Assembly (NCBI GenBank): GCA_020633435.1
Contig: JACKDP010000010.1
Location: 1 to 64,000 of the forward strand
DNA from: Myxococcales bacterium
GTDB taxonomy: Bacteria; Myxococcota_A; Bradymonadia; UBA7976; UBA1532
DNA: 64,000 nucleotides
Direction: 5' to 3'
Under the pieces are notes generated by a model that had not been told where the DNA came from, did not search any database, and saw nothing but the letters and a program-made list of their open reading frames with translations. Made by a program: the position numbers and the translations under genes. Of the stretch, positions 25,339 through 34,970 are shown in pieces. Numbering within the stretch: the stretch's first letter is position 1; every line of letters begins with the position of its first letter.

Positions 25339-27714
25339 ATGCGTCTTGGATGGCTGGCCACGGGGCTGCTGGTGCTGGCCTGCACGCCGCCGCCCGCCGG
25401 GGCGCCGGACGCCGGCGGCCGGGTCGAGGCCGCCCTGCCCGCGCCTGCGGCGCCGGCGGCCTTCAGCCCGCCCGGGGTGCCGCCCCGCGCCGCCGACGTC
25501 ACCGCCCGCCTCGAGGCGGCCTGGCGCGCCCGCGGCCCCGGCTGGCAGCCGCGCACCGAGCACCACGCCGCCGACGGCAGCCCCCGGTTCATCAACCGGC
25601 TGATCACCGAGACGAGCCCCTACCTGCTGCAGCACGCCCACAACCCGGTGGACTGGTGGTCGTGGAGCGAGGAGGCCTTCGCCGCCGCCCGCGCCCTCGA
25701 CCGGCCCATCCTGCTCTCGGTGGGCTACTCGACGTGCCACTGGTGCCATGTGATGGAGCGCGAGTCCTTCGAGGACCTCGAGATCGCGGCCTTCATCAAC
25801 GCCCACTTCATCGCCATCAAGGTCGATCGCGAGGAGCGGCCCGACGTCGACTCCCTGTTCATGCACGCGGTGCAGGCGCTGACGGGGCAGGGCGGCTGGC
25901 CCATGACCGTGGTGATGACCGCGGACCGCCAGCCCTTCTTCGGCGGCACCTACTTCCCGCCCCGCGCCGGCGAGCGGGGGGCGCGCCAGGGGTTCCTGGA
26001 GATCCTGCAGGGGCTGGCGGCGGGCTGGCAGGGCGACCGGGCGGGGCTGCTCGGGAAGGCGGCCCAGATCTCCCAGCAAATGCAGCAGCTTGCGCAGCCG
26101 GCGCCGCCCGCGGACGTGCCCGGCCCCGCCGCCATCGAGGCGGCCGTCCGCTGGCTGGCCCGCCAGTTCGACGACCGCTTCGGCGGGTTCGGCCGGGCGC
26201 CGAAGTTCCCGCGGCCCGCCGCCCCGACGCTGGCGCTGCGCTACTACCGCCGCACGGGCGACCCGGCGGCGCTGGCGATGGTGCAGAAGACGCTGCGGGG
26301 CATGCGCGACGGCGGCCTCTGGGACCACGTCGGCGGGGGCTTCCACCGCTACTCGGTGGACGGGCGCTGGCACGTCCCGCACTTCGAGAAGATGCTCTAC
26401 GACAACGCCCAGCTCGCGGTGCTGTACGCCGACGCCTTCCAGATCACGGGCGACGCGGCGCTGGGGCAGGTGGCGCGGGCCACGCTCGACTATGTGCTGC
26501 GCGAGATGACGTCGCCGGAGGGTGGCTTCTACTCGGCCACCGACGCCGACAGCCTGAACCCGGCCGGCCACGCCGAGGAGGGGTGGTACTTCACCTGGAC
26601 GCCCGCCGAGGTGGACGCCGTGCTCGGCCCGGCGCGGGGGGCCGTGGTGCGGGCGTGGTACGCGGTGGACGCCCGCGGCGATCTGGACGGCCGCAACGTC
26701 CTGCACACCCCCAGCAGCGCCGAGGCCGTGGCGCGGCAGGTGGGGTTGACGCCCGAGGCGCTGGCCGCCGAGGTGGAGGCGGCCCGGCCGCTCCTGTACG
26801 CGGCCCGCGCCCAGCGGCCGCCTCCGCTGCGGGATGACAAGATCATCGCTGGCTGGAACGGCCTGATGATCCACGCGCTGGCCACGGGGGCGCTGGTCTT
26901 CGGCGAGGCACGCTACGCCGAGGCCGCGGGCCGCGCCGCCGACTTCCTCTGGGGCCAGATGCGGGGGGAGGGGGACCACCTGCGCCGCACCTGGCGGGAC
27001 GGCGAGGCGCGGCACGCCGCGGTGCTGGATGATCATGCCTTCGTGATCGAGGGGTTGCTCACGCTCTTCGAGGCGACCGGGGATCCGCGGCGGCTGGCCC
27101 AGGCCCGCGCGCTGCAGCGCGTGCTCGACGCCGAGCACGCCGACCCCGTGGGCGGCTACTTCCTCACCGGCGCGACGGCCCACGCCGCCGACGCGCTGCC
27201 CGTCCGCGAGAAGCCCGACTACGACGGCGCCCTGCCGGCCGGCAACTCGGTGGCCGCCAGCAACCTGCTGCGCCTGGCGACGTTCACCGGGGACGCCACC
27301 TACCGGGCGCGGGCCGACCGCCTGCTCGCGGCCCTGGGCCAGGTGCTCGCCACCCCCGGCGCCCCCCGCCTGCTCGCCGCCCTGGACATGGCCCTCGACA
27401 AGCCCCGGGAGGTCGTCATCGTCGCGGACGACCGGGCCGCCGCCGAGCCGCTGCTGGCGGTGCTGCGCCGGACGTGGCTGCCGGATCGGGCGCTCGTCCT
27501 GCTGCTGGATGGCCCCCGCGTCGGGGCGCAGGACGTCCCGCTGGTGGAGGAGAAGGTGGCCCAGGGCGGCCGCCCCACGGTCTACGTCTGCGAGGAGGGC
27601 CGCTGCGAGCGCCCGACCAGCGATCCCGCCGTCTTCGCCCAGCAGCTCGCGCGGGTGCAGCCCCTGTTCGCGGATCGCGTCCCGGCGCCCTTGCCGGCCG
27701 TGAAGCTGGAGTAG
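25339..27714 (+). CDS. YyaL/SPATA20-type thioredoxin-fold lipoprotein
   Basis: This 791-aa protein opens with a lipoprotein signal peptide ending LVLAC. The DUF255 thioredoxin-like domain follows, 'RLITETSPYLLQHAHNPVDW' and 'GYSTCHWCHVMERESFED', with the CxxC at C133/C136. The rest (about 240-760) is the (alpha/alpha)6 barrel-like part of YyaL/SPATA20 proteins. Marks there include 'GFHRYSVDGRWHVPHFEKML', 'FYSATDADS' and 'LPAGNSVAASNLLRLA'. The biochemical role of the family is unknown; a redox or sugar-epimerase-like role has been discussed. Export as a lipoprotein is unusual, since most members are cytoplasmic. GGAGGGGGAG precedes the ATG at 25339. Confidence 0.92.
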   Translation: MRLGWLATGLLVLACTPPPAGAPDAGGRVEAALPAPAAPAAFSPPGVPPRAADVTARLEAAWRARGPGWQPRTEHHAADGSPRFINRLITETSPYLLQHAHNPVDWWSWSEEAFAAARALDRPILLSVGYSTCHWCHVMERESFEDLEIAAFINAHFIAIKVDREERPDVDSLFMHAVQALTGQGGWPMTVVMTADRQPFFGGTYFPPRAGERGARQGFLEILQGLAAGWQGDRAGLLGKAAQISQQMQQLAQPAPPADVPGPAAIEAAVRWLARQFDDRFGGFGRAPKFPRPAAPTLALRYYRRTGDPAALAMVQKTLRGMRDGGLWDHVGGGFHRYSVDGRWHVPHFEKMLYDNAQLAVLYADAFQITGDAALGQVARATLDYVLREMTSPEGGFYSATDADSLNPAGHAEEGWYFTWTPAEVDAVLGPARGAVVRAWYAVDARGDLDGRNVLHTPSSAEAVARQVGLTPEALAAEVEAARPLLYAARAQRPPPLRDDKIIAGWNGLMIHALATGALVFGEARYAEAAGRAADFLWGQMRGEGDHLRRTWRDGEARHAAVLDDHAFVIEGLLTLFEATGDPRRLAQARALQRVLDAEHADPVGGYFLTGATAHAADALPVREKPDYDGALPAGNSVAASNLLRLATFTGDATYRARADRLLAALGQVLATPGAPRLLAALDMALDKPREVVIVADDRAAAEPLLAVLRRTWLPDRALVLLLDGPRVGAQDVPLVEEKVAQGGRPTVYVCEEGRCERPTSDPAVFAQQLARVQPLFADRVPAPLPAVKLE

Positions 27715-27717
27715 GGG

Positions 27718-29655
27718 CTACTTGCCGGTGGCCTGGGCCGTCTGCGCGGCCGTGGTGCCGCGGTCGTAGACGTCGGGCAGGAACCAGACCCGCCCCGCCT
27801 CGTCCACCCGCAGGGGCACGTACTCGATGTAGATGTCGATGGGCTTGCGGAGCGTGATCGTCTCCTGCTCGTCCTCGCGCAGCCAGCGCTGCACCTGGGC
27901 GTCGTCGTACTGCCCGTCGAGCTCGAGGATGGAGCGCGCCAGCCGCAGGGGCTCCTGGACGCGCATGCAGCCGTGGCTGTAGGCGCGGACCGGCTGGCGG
28001 AAGAGGCTCTTGGCCGGGGTGTCGTGCAGGTAGACGTCATGCTCGTTGGGGAAGAGGATCTTCACCTGCCCGAGCGGGTTCTCGGCGCCCGGGAGCTGCC
28101 GCACGTACTGCCACTTCGAGCCCGGCTTGACCACCTCGTAGCCCTTGGCCTCGAGCCAGGAGATCTGCTCCTCCGGCGTCATCTCGCGGGCGTCGGCGTC
28201 CAGGACCTCCTCGTCGAGGATGCGCTGGGGGATGTTCCAGTAGGGCCGGTAGACGACGTGCTGGATCTCGGCGTGGAACGTCGGCGTGGCGTTGGGGCGC
28301 GTGGCCTTGCCGTCCTCCCACTTGCGCTTCCCGCTGCCGACGACCACCCGGATGCGGTCCAGGCGCTTGCCGTCCTTCCACAGCTCGACGTGGTAGTCGG
28401 GGATGTTCACCTGCACGTAGACGTCGGGCCGCGGCAGCGCGGCGCGCCAGGCCTCGAGGGCGCTGGCCACGCGGTCGCGCTTCAGCTCGGCGGGGATGGC
28501 CAGGAGCTTGCGCGTCTCGGGCCCCAGGCGCGGGCGCGGGGTGCGCACCAGGTGCACCTGCTGGAAGAGCATCAGCGCCGTCTGCAGCGGGGCGTCGAGC
28601 ACGTCGGGGTGGCGCGGATCGGCGGGGGGCGCGTCGAAGCCCTCCTGGGCCAGGCGCGCGCGCAGGGCCGGGACGCCGCTATGGCGCTTGCCGGGGCGCA
28701 CGGCGTCGAGCGTCGGCACGGCCACGAAGCCGCCCGCCTCGGCCACCTGCCGGTAGCGGGCGTGGGCCTGGATGAGCCGGGCGTACTGGTCGCCCTGGGG
28801 CCGCAGGGCCGCGATGACGTCGGCGGCGGGGCGGTGGTTGAGCTGCCGGAAGAGGCCCGCCATGGCCAGGGGCCCGGCCTCCTGGGCCGACGCCGGCCAG
28901 GCCGGATCGGGGGCCTCGGCCTTGCGCGAGCGGTCCCGCGCCTTGATCCACGCGCGCCGCTCGCTGATCTGCCGCCAGTGATCGGCGGCGTACTGGCCGC
29001 GCACCTGCCAGCCATAGGCCAGCACCACCCGGAAGGCCAGCAGCTCGACCTCGGCGAGGGCGGCGTCGCGCTCGTCGCGGCGGGCGGCCCAGGTGGCCAC
29101 GGCCGCCGGCGAGGTGGCCCGGCGGGGGCCCGGCAGCAGGCCGTCGATGACCTCGGGGCGGAGTTTCTCCTTGGGATCCATGGCCTTGCGCAGCCCCGTC
29201 GCCACCAGCGCGGCGCGCAGGGCGGCCCGGCTCTCGTCGTCGATGGGGGCGGGGACGGCGGCCAGGGCGGCCTGGCGGGCGGCGGCCCGCTCGACGCCTT
29301 CGACGAGCGCGGCGCAGGGCACGCCCGCCACCGCCTCGTCGCGCAGGCCGTCGCAGAGCGCCAGGACGGGCTCGAGGTTGCGCGCCATGCCGTCCTGCCA
29401 GACGAAGCGCGGGTGCGGGGCGCTCCAGTCCGTCGGCAGCCAGCGCGCGGCCTCGGCATCCCGGGCGCGCAGCGCGGTGAGGGCGGCCTGGACGCGGCCC
29501 TCCAGGGGGGCGGCGTAGGGCGGCTGCAGCGGGGCCAGCAGGGCGTCGACGTCGGGGGGCGGCGGGCTCGTGCGCGGCAGGAGAGGCCGCACCGGCGTCC
29601 CCGGCGCGCAGCCCAGCAGAGCCACCAGCCAGAGGAGTCTACGCCCGACTGCCAC
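27718..29655 (-). CDS. L,D-transpeptidase (YcbB/ErfK-like) lipoprotein
   Basis: This protein of about 645 aa starts with a lipoprotein signal (LLWLVALLGC). The YkuD/L,D-transpeptidase domain lies at about residues 400-590, with the catalytic SHGCMR (Cys near 563) and the upstream 'HDTPAKSLFRQPVRAY'. A peptidoglycan-binding-like helix pair precedes it ('LQTALMLFQQVHL'). The size and order resemble YcbB (LdtD). These enzymes make 3-3 crosslinks or attach proteins to peptidoglycan at the outer face of the inner membrane. I chose the GTG at 29655 (GGGAGG five bases before), because upstream codons carry no signal peptide. It converges with the YyaL-type gene. Confidence 0.93.
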   Translation of the reverse strand: MAVGRRLLWLVALLGCAPGTPVRPLLPRTSPPPPDVDALLAPLQPPYAAPLEGRVQAALTALRARDAEAARWLPTDWSAPHPRFVWQDGMARNLEPVLALCDGLRDEAVAGVPCAALVEGVERAAARQAALAAVPAPIDDESRAALRAALVATGLRKAMDPKEKLRPEVIDGLLPGPRRATSPAAVATWAARRDERDAALAEVELLAFRVVLAYGWQVRGQYAADHWRQISERRAWIKARDRSRKAEAPDPAWPASAQEAGPLAMAGLFRQLNHRPAADVIAALRPQGDQYARLIQAHARYRQVAEAGGFVAVPTLDAVRPGKRHSGVPALRARLAQEGFDAPPADPRHPDVLDAPLQTALMLFQQVHLVRTPRPRLGPETRKLLAIPAELKRDRVASALEAWRAALPRPDVYVQVNIPDYHVELWKDGKRLDRIRVVVGSGKRKWEDGKATRPNATPTFHAEIQHVVYRPYWNIPQRILDEEVLDADAREMTPEEQISWLEAKGYEVVKPGSKWQYVRQLPGAENPLGQVKILFPNEHDVYLHDTPAKSLFRQPVRAYSHGCMRVQEPLRLARSILELDGQYDDAQVQRWLREDEQETITLRKPIDIYIEYVPLRVDEAGRVWFLPDVYDRGTTAAQTAQATGK

Positions 29656-29785
29656 GTTCGCCTCCCTTCGATGCCCCCGTCGTGTAGCCGACCTGCGAGG
29701 GGAAAGCAAGGATGGCCCGGGGGGCGGAAACGTCGCGCGACCGGCCGCGTACCTGGGGCGTCCAAGCCCCGAAGGAGGCCCCGCG

Positions 29786-30187
29786 ATGACGACCCCCCGC
29801 GTGCAGAAGACCGCCGCCGAGTGGCAGGCCCTGCTCTCCCCCCTCGCCTTCCAGGTGGCCCGGCAGGCCGGCACCGAGCGGCCGTTCACCGGGGCGTTCT
29901 GGGCGACGACGACGCCCGGGACCTACCACTGCGTGTGCTGCGAGACGCCGCTGTTCCGGTCGGACGCCAAGTTCGACGCCGGCTGCGGCTGGCCCAGCTT
30001 CTTCGAGCCCCTGGCGGGGGCGAACCTGGTGGAGCTGGCCGATCACAGCCATGGCATGCGCCGCGTGGAGGTGCGCTGCCGGACGTGCGACGCGCACCTG
30101 GGGCACGTGTTCCCCGATGGGCCGGCCCCGACGGGCCTGCGCTACTGCATCAACTCCGTCTGTCTGACGCTGGAGGCCGACGGCTAG
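29786..30187 (+). CDS. msrB: Peptide-methionine (R)-S-oxide reductase
   Basis: This 133-aa enzyme reduces methionine-R-sulfoxide in proteins. The two zinc pairs (C49/C52 in HCVCCETP, C98/C101 in CRTCDAHLG) and GCGWPSFFEP are present. The catalytic Cys lies in RYCINSVCL (C121). A second Cys five residues later replaces the more usual Ser. GAAGGAGG precedes the ATG at 29786; the upstream open frame is a shadow of the divergent transpeptidase. No signal peptide is seen, so it is cytoplasmic. About 130 bases separate it from the transpeptidase start. Confidence 0.96.
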   Translation: MTTPRVQKTAAEWQALLSPLAFQVARQAGTERPFTGAFWATTTPGTYHCVCCETPLFRSDAKFDAGCGWPSFFEPLAGANLVELADHSHGMRRVEVRCRTCDAHLGHVFPDGPAPTGLRYCINSVCLTLEADG

Positions 30188-30330
30188 CGTCGGCGTCCAC
30201 GGGCGGCGGGCCGGCCAGCGGCCCGCGGGGCGCGGCCCGGCCTGCGCCGCCGGTCGCGCGGCGTGAGGTACCCCCGGCCCACCTCCCTCGGGCACGATGT
30301 GTCGACAAGGGTGGACGAGAGGAGGGGGCG

Positions 30331-33300
30331 ATGCTGCGCTGGCTGTGGGTGGCATTGGTGGTGGTGGGCTGCGACTCGGGCGGGGGCGCCCTGGACGGCG
30401 GCGGTCGGGGGGACGGAGGCCTCGACGGCAGCCGGCCCGATGGGCAGGTCGTCGGGGACGCGGGCCACGACGCCGGCGGACCCGATGATGACGCGGGAGG
30501 CCCCGCGGCGGACGTCGGCGTGCCCGAGGGCGAGGGGCCGGGGCTCGACGGCCGGATCATGGGCCGCGTCCAGGGCCGGTACGCGGAGGGCCCCGACGCC
30601 CTGCTGGCGCTGCCCGGCGCCGCGGTGGTGGCCGAGGCCGACGATGGCAGCAGCCGCACGCGGCCGGCGCTCGTCGACGGCGAGGGCCGGTACGAGATCC
30701 CGCCGCTGCCCTTCGGCACCTGGCGCGTCTGCGCCCGCCGGGACGGCTTCGCCCCGGCCTGCCACCCCGAGCTCGTCGTCATCGGGGCCGACACGCCCTA
30801 CGCCGTCCGCAGCTTCGAGCTGACGCCGGAGGGCGCGTCCCTGCACGGTCGCCTCTCGCTCGCGGATGGCTCGCCCTGCGCCTTCGACCAGCCCACCTTC
30901 GGGGTGCGGCTGCGCGGCCAGGTCGCGGTGCCGGGGCTGCCGCCGGTGGAGACGGACGCCCAGGGCGACTACTTCCTGGCGGGGCTGGTGCCGGGGCGGG
31001 CGACCGTCACGGCGACGTGCGAGGCCGCGGAAGTGTCCATGAACGTTGAGCTTCTGGTCGGTGACCAGGTGACGTTGCCCCTCACCTTCGAGGGGCGGCC
31101 GCCCCAGGCGCGGGCGCTCTGGCTGCGCAACGTCGAGGGCCAGCCCATCCGGCGTGGCCGGCCCGGCCAGGTCGTCGACGTGGTGTTCGAGGCGATCGAC
31201 GACGAGGCCCTCACGCTGCAGATCGCGGATGGGCACGGCGCGCCCCTGGCCGTGGAGGACGGCGCGGCGCGCCTGACGCTGCCGGCGGCGTCGGCGCAGG
31301 TCCTCGTCGTGGGCCTGGCCAGCGACGGGCAGGGCGGCTACGCGGAGGTGCGGGCCGTCTTCCAGGTCGGGGACGACGTGTCGCTCCTCGCGGGGCGCGT
31401 CATCGACCGGGCGGGGACGCCCATCCCGGGGGCGACGGTGACGGTGGATGGCCAGGAGGTCGCGGCGGATGACGAGGGCAGCTTCCTCCTCACCGCGGCG
31501 GGGGAGGGGCCCTTCACGGTCGAGGTCGCTGCCGAGGGCTTCGCCCGCTGGGCGCAGGTCGTGGAGCCGTCGAGCGCGCTGCGCGTCGTGCTGGCCCCCC
31601 TGACGCGGCACGCCGGCCTCGACGTGACGCGGCCCCACACCTTGCAGGACGCGGGCGGGCGGGTGGCGCTGGCGCTGCCGGCCGGGGCCATCCCGGTGGT
31701 GGGGCGGCCGCCGCGCGAGGGCGCCACCGTCGAGCTGGTGGGCTACGACATGACCAACGCCGACACCATCCCGGGGACGCGGGAGGCCGTCGACGCCAAC
31801 GGCGATCCCCTGCAGGTCACGCTCATCGCGGGGGCCAGCGTCACGCTGACGGTGAGCGGGCGGGCCGTCGAGCAGCTCGCCGGCCGCAGCTTCGCGGAGC
31901 TGCGCTTCCCGGCCCCGCCGGCCGCGCCCGGGGAGGAGCGGCCGGCGTCGCTGACCCTGCTCTCGCTCGATCCGGCCACCCAGATCTGGCACGCCGAGGG
32001 GCAGGCCACCCTCGACGGGGACGTCTACGTCGCCCGGGTCCGGCACTTCTCGGAGTGGAGCCTGGGCCTGGCCTTCGACGAGGAGGAGGCCTGCATCCGG
32101 GTGGACGTGCCGCCGGAGTACCTGGGGCAGTTCGTCCTCCGCGCCAGCTACCAGCAGGGGTACAACGGCCCCGTCACGGCCCGCACGTGGGTGCCGACCC
32201 AGACCATCAACGTCATCCGGCACCTCAAGTCGTTTACCTCCATCACGCTGCAGATCCTCTCGCTGACGGACGAGACCCAGATCCTGGAGCAGACCAGCGT
32301 CTTCACCCACAACCCGTCGTTCGGCGGGTTCATTGGATATCCTTACATTTCGGGGATTTATGGCTGCAATGCCTGGTACACCGTGCCGCGCATCCTGCCG
32401 CGGAAGCAGTGGCTCGACCGGTTCACCAACACGGTCGAGGAGGCCTGGGACTACTACGCGACGCTCGGCCATGGGCCCGACCTGACGCTCGCGCAGTGGA
32501 AGCAGCAGCATGGCTTCACGGCCGCCGACGAGGCGGCGGCGGCGGCGTTCTACAACCCGCAGGAGTTCGGGCTGGGGCGCCGCGCGGTGTGCCACACCAC
32601 GGGCTCGACCGCCGAGGACATCCAGATGGCGTGCTGCGTCGCCAAGTACGGCCATGTGGGCGGCCCCGAGGTGGAGGCGCTGGAGGACACCATCCACGAC
32701 ACCCATGTGGGGGACACGGTCTGCATGGCCTGGGCGCCGGGGCCGGGGGGCGGGGACCGCTTCGCGCAGTTCCTGGCGTTCAAGCCCGACGGCACGCTGT
32801 CGCCGACGACGATCTTCGACACCAGCGGCGCGAAGGCGCTGCCGGCCGTCTGCGGCCACTGCCACGGGCGCACGAAGAGCTGGGCCGACAACGGCGGCGA
32901 CATGGGCGGCAGCTTCGTCTTCTTCGACGTGCCGGCCTACCGCTACGCCGGGTGGAACGCGGCCTGGTCGCGGCTGGCCCAGGAGGAGCGGCTGCGCCAG
33001 CTCAACGAGCGCGTGTGGCGGGTGCACGGGGGCCAGGGGCCCCACGCGGCCTACATCGACGAGCTGTACCACGACGGCGTGGACACCCCGGGCGCCACGG
33101 CGTCGAAGCCCGGCGCGCTGCCCGGCTGGGCGGCCCACCCCCAGGCCTATGTGGACGTGGTGCGCCCGAACTGCCGCACCTGCCACATCTGGCAGCCCCC
33201 GCCCTTCGACTTCGCGACCATCGACCCGGCCCTCGGCGGGCTGGTGCGGGCCTACCTGTGCGATGGCCTGATGCCGAACGCCATGCAGCCCATGCTCAAC

Positions 33301-34296
33301 GTCTGGAACCGGCTCGATCCCTTCGCGGGGGACGCCATCACCACGGCGTTCCAGACGGCCGCGTGCTTCTCCCAGGATGAGCCGCCCACGGTGCAGATCC
33401 TGGAGCCGGCGGCGCCGCTGCAGATCCCGGTCGGGGGCTTCATGTCGCTGCGGCTGCGGGCCCAGGCGAACGACGCGGAGGACGGCCCGGGCTGCTGCAC
33501 GCTGACGTGGCGCTCCAACCGTGACGGCATCCTCGGCTACGGCGACGACCTGACGACGGTGCTGGCGAGCCCGGGGGCCCACCAGATCACGGTGACGGCG
33601 CGGGACCGCCGCTACCGGGTGGGCACCGACAGCGTCACGGTCACGGCGTTCAACGCGCCGCCGGTGCCGCGCATCCGCTTCCCGGTCATGGACAACGACA
33701 GCCTGTTCAAGGGGGTGCCCTACCTGCTCAACGGGGACGCGGCCGACCAGAACCTGCCCCTGGGGCTGCCCTGCGACGCGCTGACGTGGACGAGCTCCCA
33801 GGCGGGCGACCCCTTCCCGCAGACGGGCTGCCACCCGGAGGCCACGTTCGCCACGAACGGCGCGCGGGTGCTGACGCTGCGGGCCGACGACGGCGTGGGC
33901 GGCGTGGCCGAGGTCAGCCGGGCCATCAACGTGCCCGATCCGCCGCTGAACGCGCCGCCCATCGTGACCATCCTGGCGCCCGCCCCCGATACGGGCCACG
34001 ACGGGGACGTGGTGATGCAAGTGCGCGGATCGGCAGTGGATCCGGACCAGCATGGGGCCATCCAGTGGGTGTTCCGCGTCAAGCAGTCCTTCGCGCCGGA
34101 CGCCAGCTTCGTCGAGATCGCGGCGGGGGAGTGCGCGGAGGGGGAGCTGTGCCGGCCCACCTTCGACTGGCGGCCGCATGACGACATGCCCGCGAACTGC
34201 GGCGGCTACGGCGCGGACCTGGAGCTGCGGGCCACGGATGAGAACGGCACGAGCCAGGTGCGCATCTCGTTCTTCGTGGCCTACCCGCCCTGCTGA
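30331..34296 (+). CDS. Giant multidomain lipoprotein with two CxxCH haem motifs
   Basis: This 1321-aa protein starts with a lipoprotein signal (LWVALVVVGC) and an Asp/Gly-rich linker to about residue 70. About 75-430 holds several beta-sandwich domains of the carboxypeptidase-regulatory type ('ALVDGEGRYEIPPLPFGTWR', 'DRAGTPIPGATVTVDGQEVA'). The middle, about 440-1010, contains AVCGHCHGRTKSW near residue 840 and NCRTCHIWQ near 947. Both fit the CxxCH haem-c pattern. The C-terminal third has Ig/PKD-like repeats ('PPTVQILEPAA', 'APPIVTILAPAP'). It is probably a secreted or surface haem protein. The start at 30331 follows GAGGAGGGGG. No frame break is apparent over almost 4 kb. Confidence 0.85.
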   Translation: MLRWLWVALVVVGCDSGGGALDGGGRGDGGLDGSRPDGQVVGDAGHDAGGPDDDAGGPAADVGVPEGEGPGLDGRIMGRVQGRYAEGPDALLALPGAAVVAEADDGSSRTRPALVDGEGRYEIPPLPFGTWRVCARRDGFAPACHPELVVIGADTPYAVRSFELTPEGASLHGRLSLADGSPCAFDQPTFGVRLRGQVAVPGLPPVETDAQGDYFLAGLVPGRATVTATCEAAEVSMNVELLVGDQVTLPLTFEGRPPQARALWLRNVEGQPIRRGRPGQVVDVVFEAIDDEALTLQIADGHGAPLAVEDGAARLTLPAASAQVLVVGLASDGQGGYAEVRAVFQVGDDVSLLAGRVIDRAGTPIPGATVTVDGQEVAADDEGSFLLTAAGEGPFTVEVAAEGFARWAQVVEPSSALRVVLAPLTRHAGLDVTRPHTLQDAGGRVALALPAGAIPVVGRPPREGATVELVGYDMTNADTIPGTREAVDANGDPLQVTLIAGASVTLTVSGRAVEQLAGRSFAELRFPAPPAAPGEERPASLTLLSLDPATQIWHAEGQATLDGDVYVARVRHFSEWSLGLAFDEEEACIRVDVPPEYLGQFVLRASYQQGYNGPVTARTWVPTQTINVIRHLKSFTSITLQILSLTDETQILEQTSVFTHNPSFGGFIGYPYISGIYGCNAWYTVPRILPRKQWLDRFTNTVEEAWDYYATLGHGPDLTLAQWKQQHGFTAADEAAAAAFYNPQEFGLGRRAVCHTTGSTAEDIQMACCVAKYGHVGGPEVEALEDTIHDTHVGDTVCMAWAPGPGGGDRFAQFLAFKPDGTLSPTTIFDTSGAKALPAVCGHCHGRTKSWADNGGDMGGSFVFFDVPAYRYAGWNAAWSRLAQEERLRQLNERVWRVHGGQGPHAAYIDELYHDGVDTPGATASKPGALPGWAAHPQAYVDVVRPNCRTCHIWQPPPFDFATIDPALGGLVRAYLCDGLMPNAMQPMLNVWNRLDPFAGDAITTAFQTAACFSQDEPPTVQILEPAAPLQIPVGGFMSLRLRAQANDAEDGPGCCTLTWRSNRDGILGYGDDLTTVLASPGAHQITVTARDRRYRVGTDSVTVTAFNAPPVPRIRFPVMDNDSLFKGVPYLLNGDAADQNLPLGLPCDALTWTSSQAGDPFPQTGCHPEATFATNGARVLTLRADDGVGGVAEVSRAINVPDPPLNAPPIVTILAPAPDTGHDGDVVMQVRGSAVDPDQHGAIQWVFRVKQSFAPDASFVEIAAGECAEGELCRPTFDWRPHDDMPANCGGYGADLELRATDENGTSQVRISFFVAYPPC

Positions 34297-34358
34297 TCGC
34301 GGGCGAGGCGCTTGCCCCCGCCCGGGGCCGGCCAGAGAATGCGCGCAGGAGGTGCCCC

Positions 34359-34880
34359 ATGTGGTCGAAGTGCTGGGTGATCGCGGGGCTCGCCTGGCCG
34401 GCGGCGAGCGCGGCCGGAGAGCCGACGGCCGCGGCGCTGGAGGCCCGGGCCTCGGCGGGCGGGGCCCGGCGGCTGCTCGGGCTGCCGGCGGGCGGGGTGC
34501 TCGGGGTGACGGTCGATCGGACGGCGGGCCGCTTCGCCCGGGCGGGGGCCGACGTCGGCGTGGCGGCGGCGGGGGCGCTCTGCGCCGTCCGTTTCGGGCC
34601 CGGCGCCCGGCTCTGCACCGCGCAGGACGTGCACAGCGCGGCCGCCGCGAAGCGCATCGCCGGGGGGCTGCCGCAGTGCTGGGTCTTCGCGGCCTCGTGG
34701 TTGCCGCCGGTGGGGGGGCTGAGCCTCGCCGACACCCAGGGCGAGGCGGCCAACTGCGCGGCCGGCACCGACGCCGGCCCGGGCCGCGGCGTCTCGGCCA
34801 CCTTCTCGCCCACGGGCGGGCTCCTCCTGAACGGCAACACGCCGTGTGGGACCGTGCTGCCCATCGCGTGCTGCCGGTAG
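34359..34880 (+). CDS. Secreted small Cys-containing protein, 173 aa
   Basis: The first 19 residues (MWSKCWVIAGLAWPAASAAG) form a signal peptide. The mature part is Ala/Gly-rich with scattered Cys that could form disulfides, ending 'NGNTPCGTVLPIACCR'. The pattern resembles small secreted proteins seen in myxobacteria, but I do not recognise the family. AGGAGG lies six bases before the ATG. It follows the giant haem-motif lipoprotein by 62 bases in the same direction. Confidence 0.7.
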   Translation: MWSKCWVIAGLAWPAASAAGEPTAAALEARASAGGARRLLGLPAGGVLGVTVDRTAGRFARAGADVGVAAAGALCAVRFGPGARLCTAQDVHSAAAAKRIAGGLPQCWVFAASWLPPVGGLSLADTQGEAANCAAGTDAGPGRGVSATFSPTGGLLLNGNTPCGTVLPIACCR

Positions 34881-34923
34881 CGTTCGACGGGATTGCGGCG
34901 TCGACGGCGTTGGTGGATACACT

Positions 34924-34947
34924 CGCGACAGACCCGTGTCTGTCGCG
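34924..34947 (+). terminator. Perfect 10-bp stem hairpin, possible terminator or regulator
   Basis: CGCGACAGAC (34924-34933) pairs perfectly with GTCTGTCGCG (34938-34947) around a four-base loop. It lies 43 bases after the stop of the 173-aa gene and 23 bases before the next ATG. No T-run follows, so it is not a classic intrinsic terminator. It could stabilise mRNA ends, cause rho-dependent ending, or control the AgmX/PglI-type gene. Confidence 0.5.
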
Positions 34948-34970
34948 GGCACATCCATCGAGGTACCGAG

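Noticed and set aside
34924..34947. An intrinsic transcription terminator
   Set aside because: The stem is perfect but no T-run follows; kept only as a hairpin with uncertain role.
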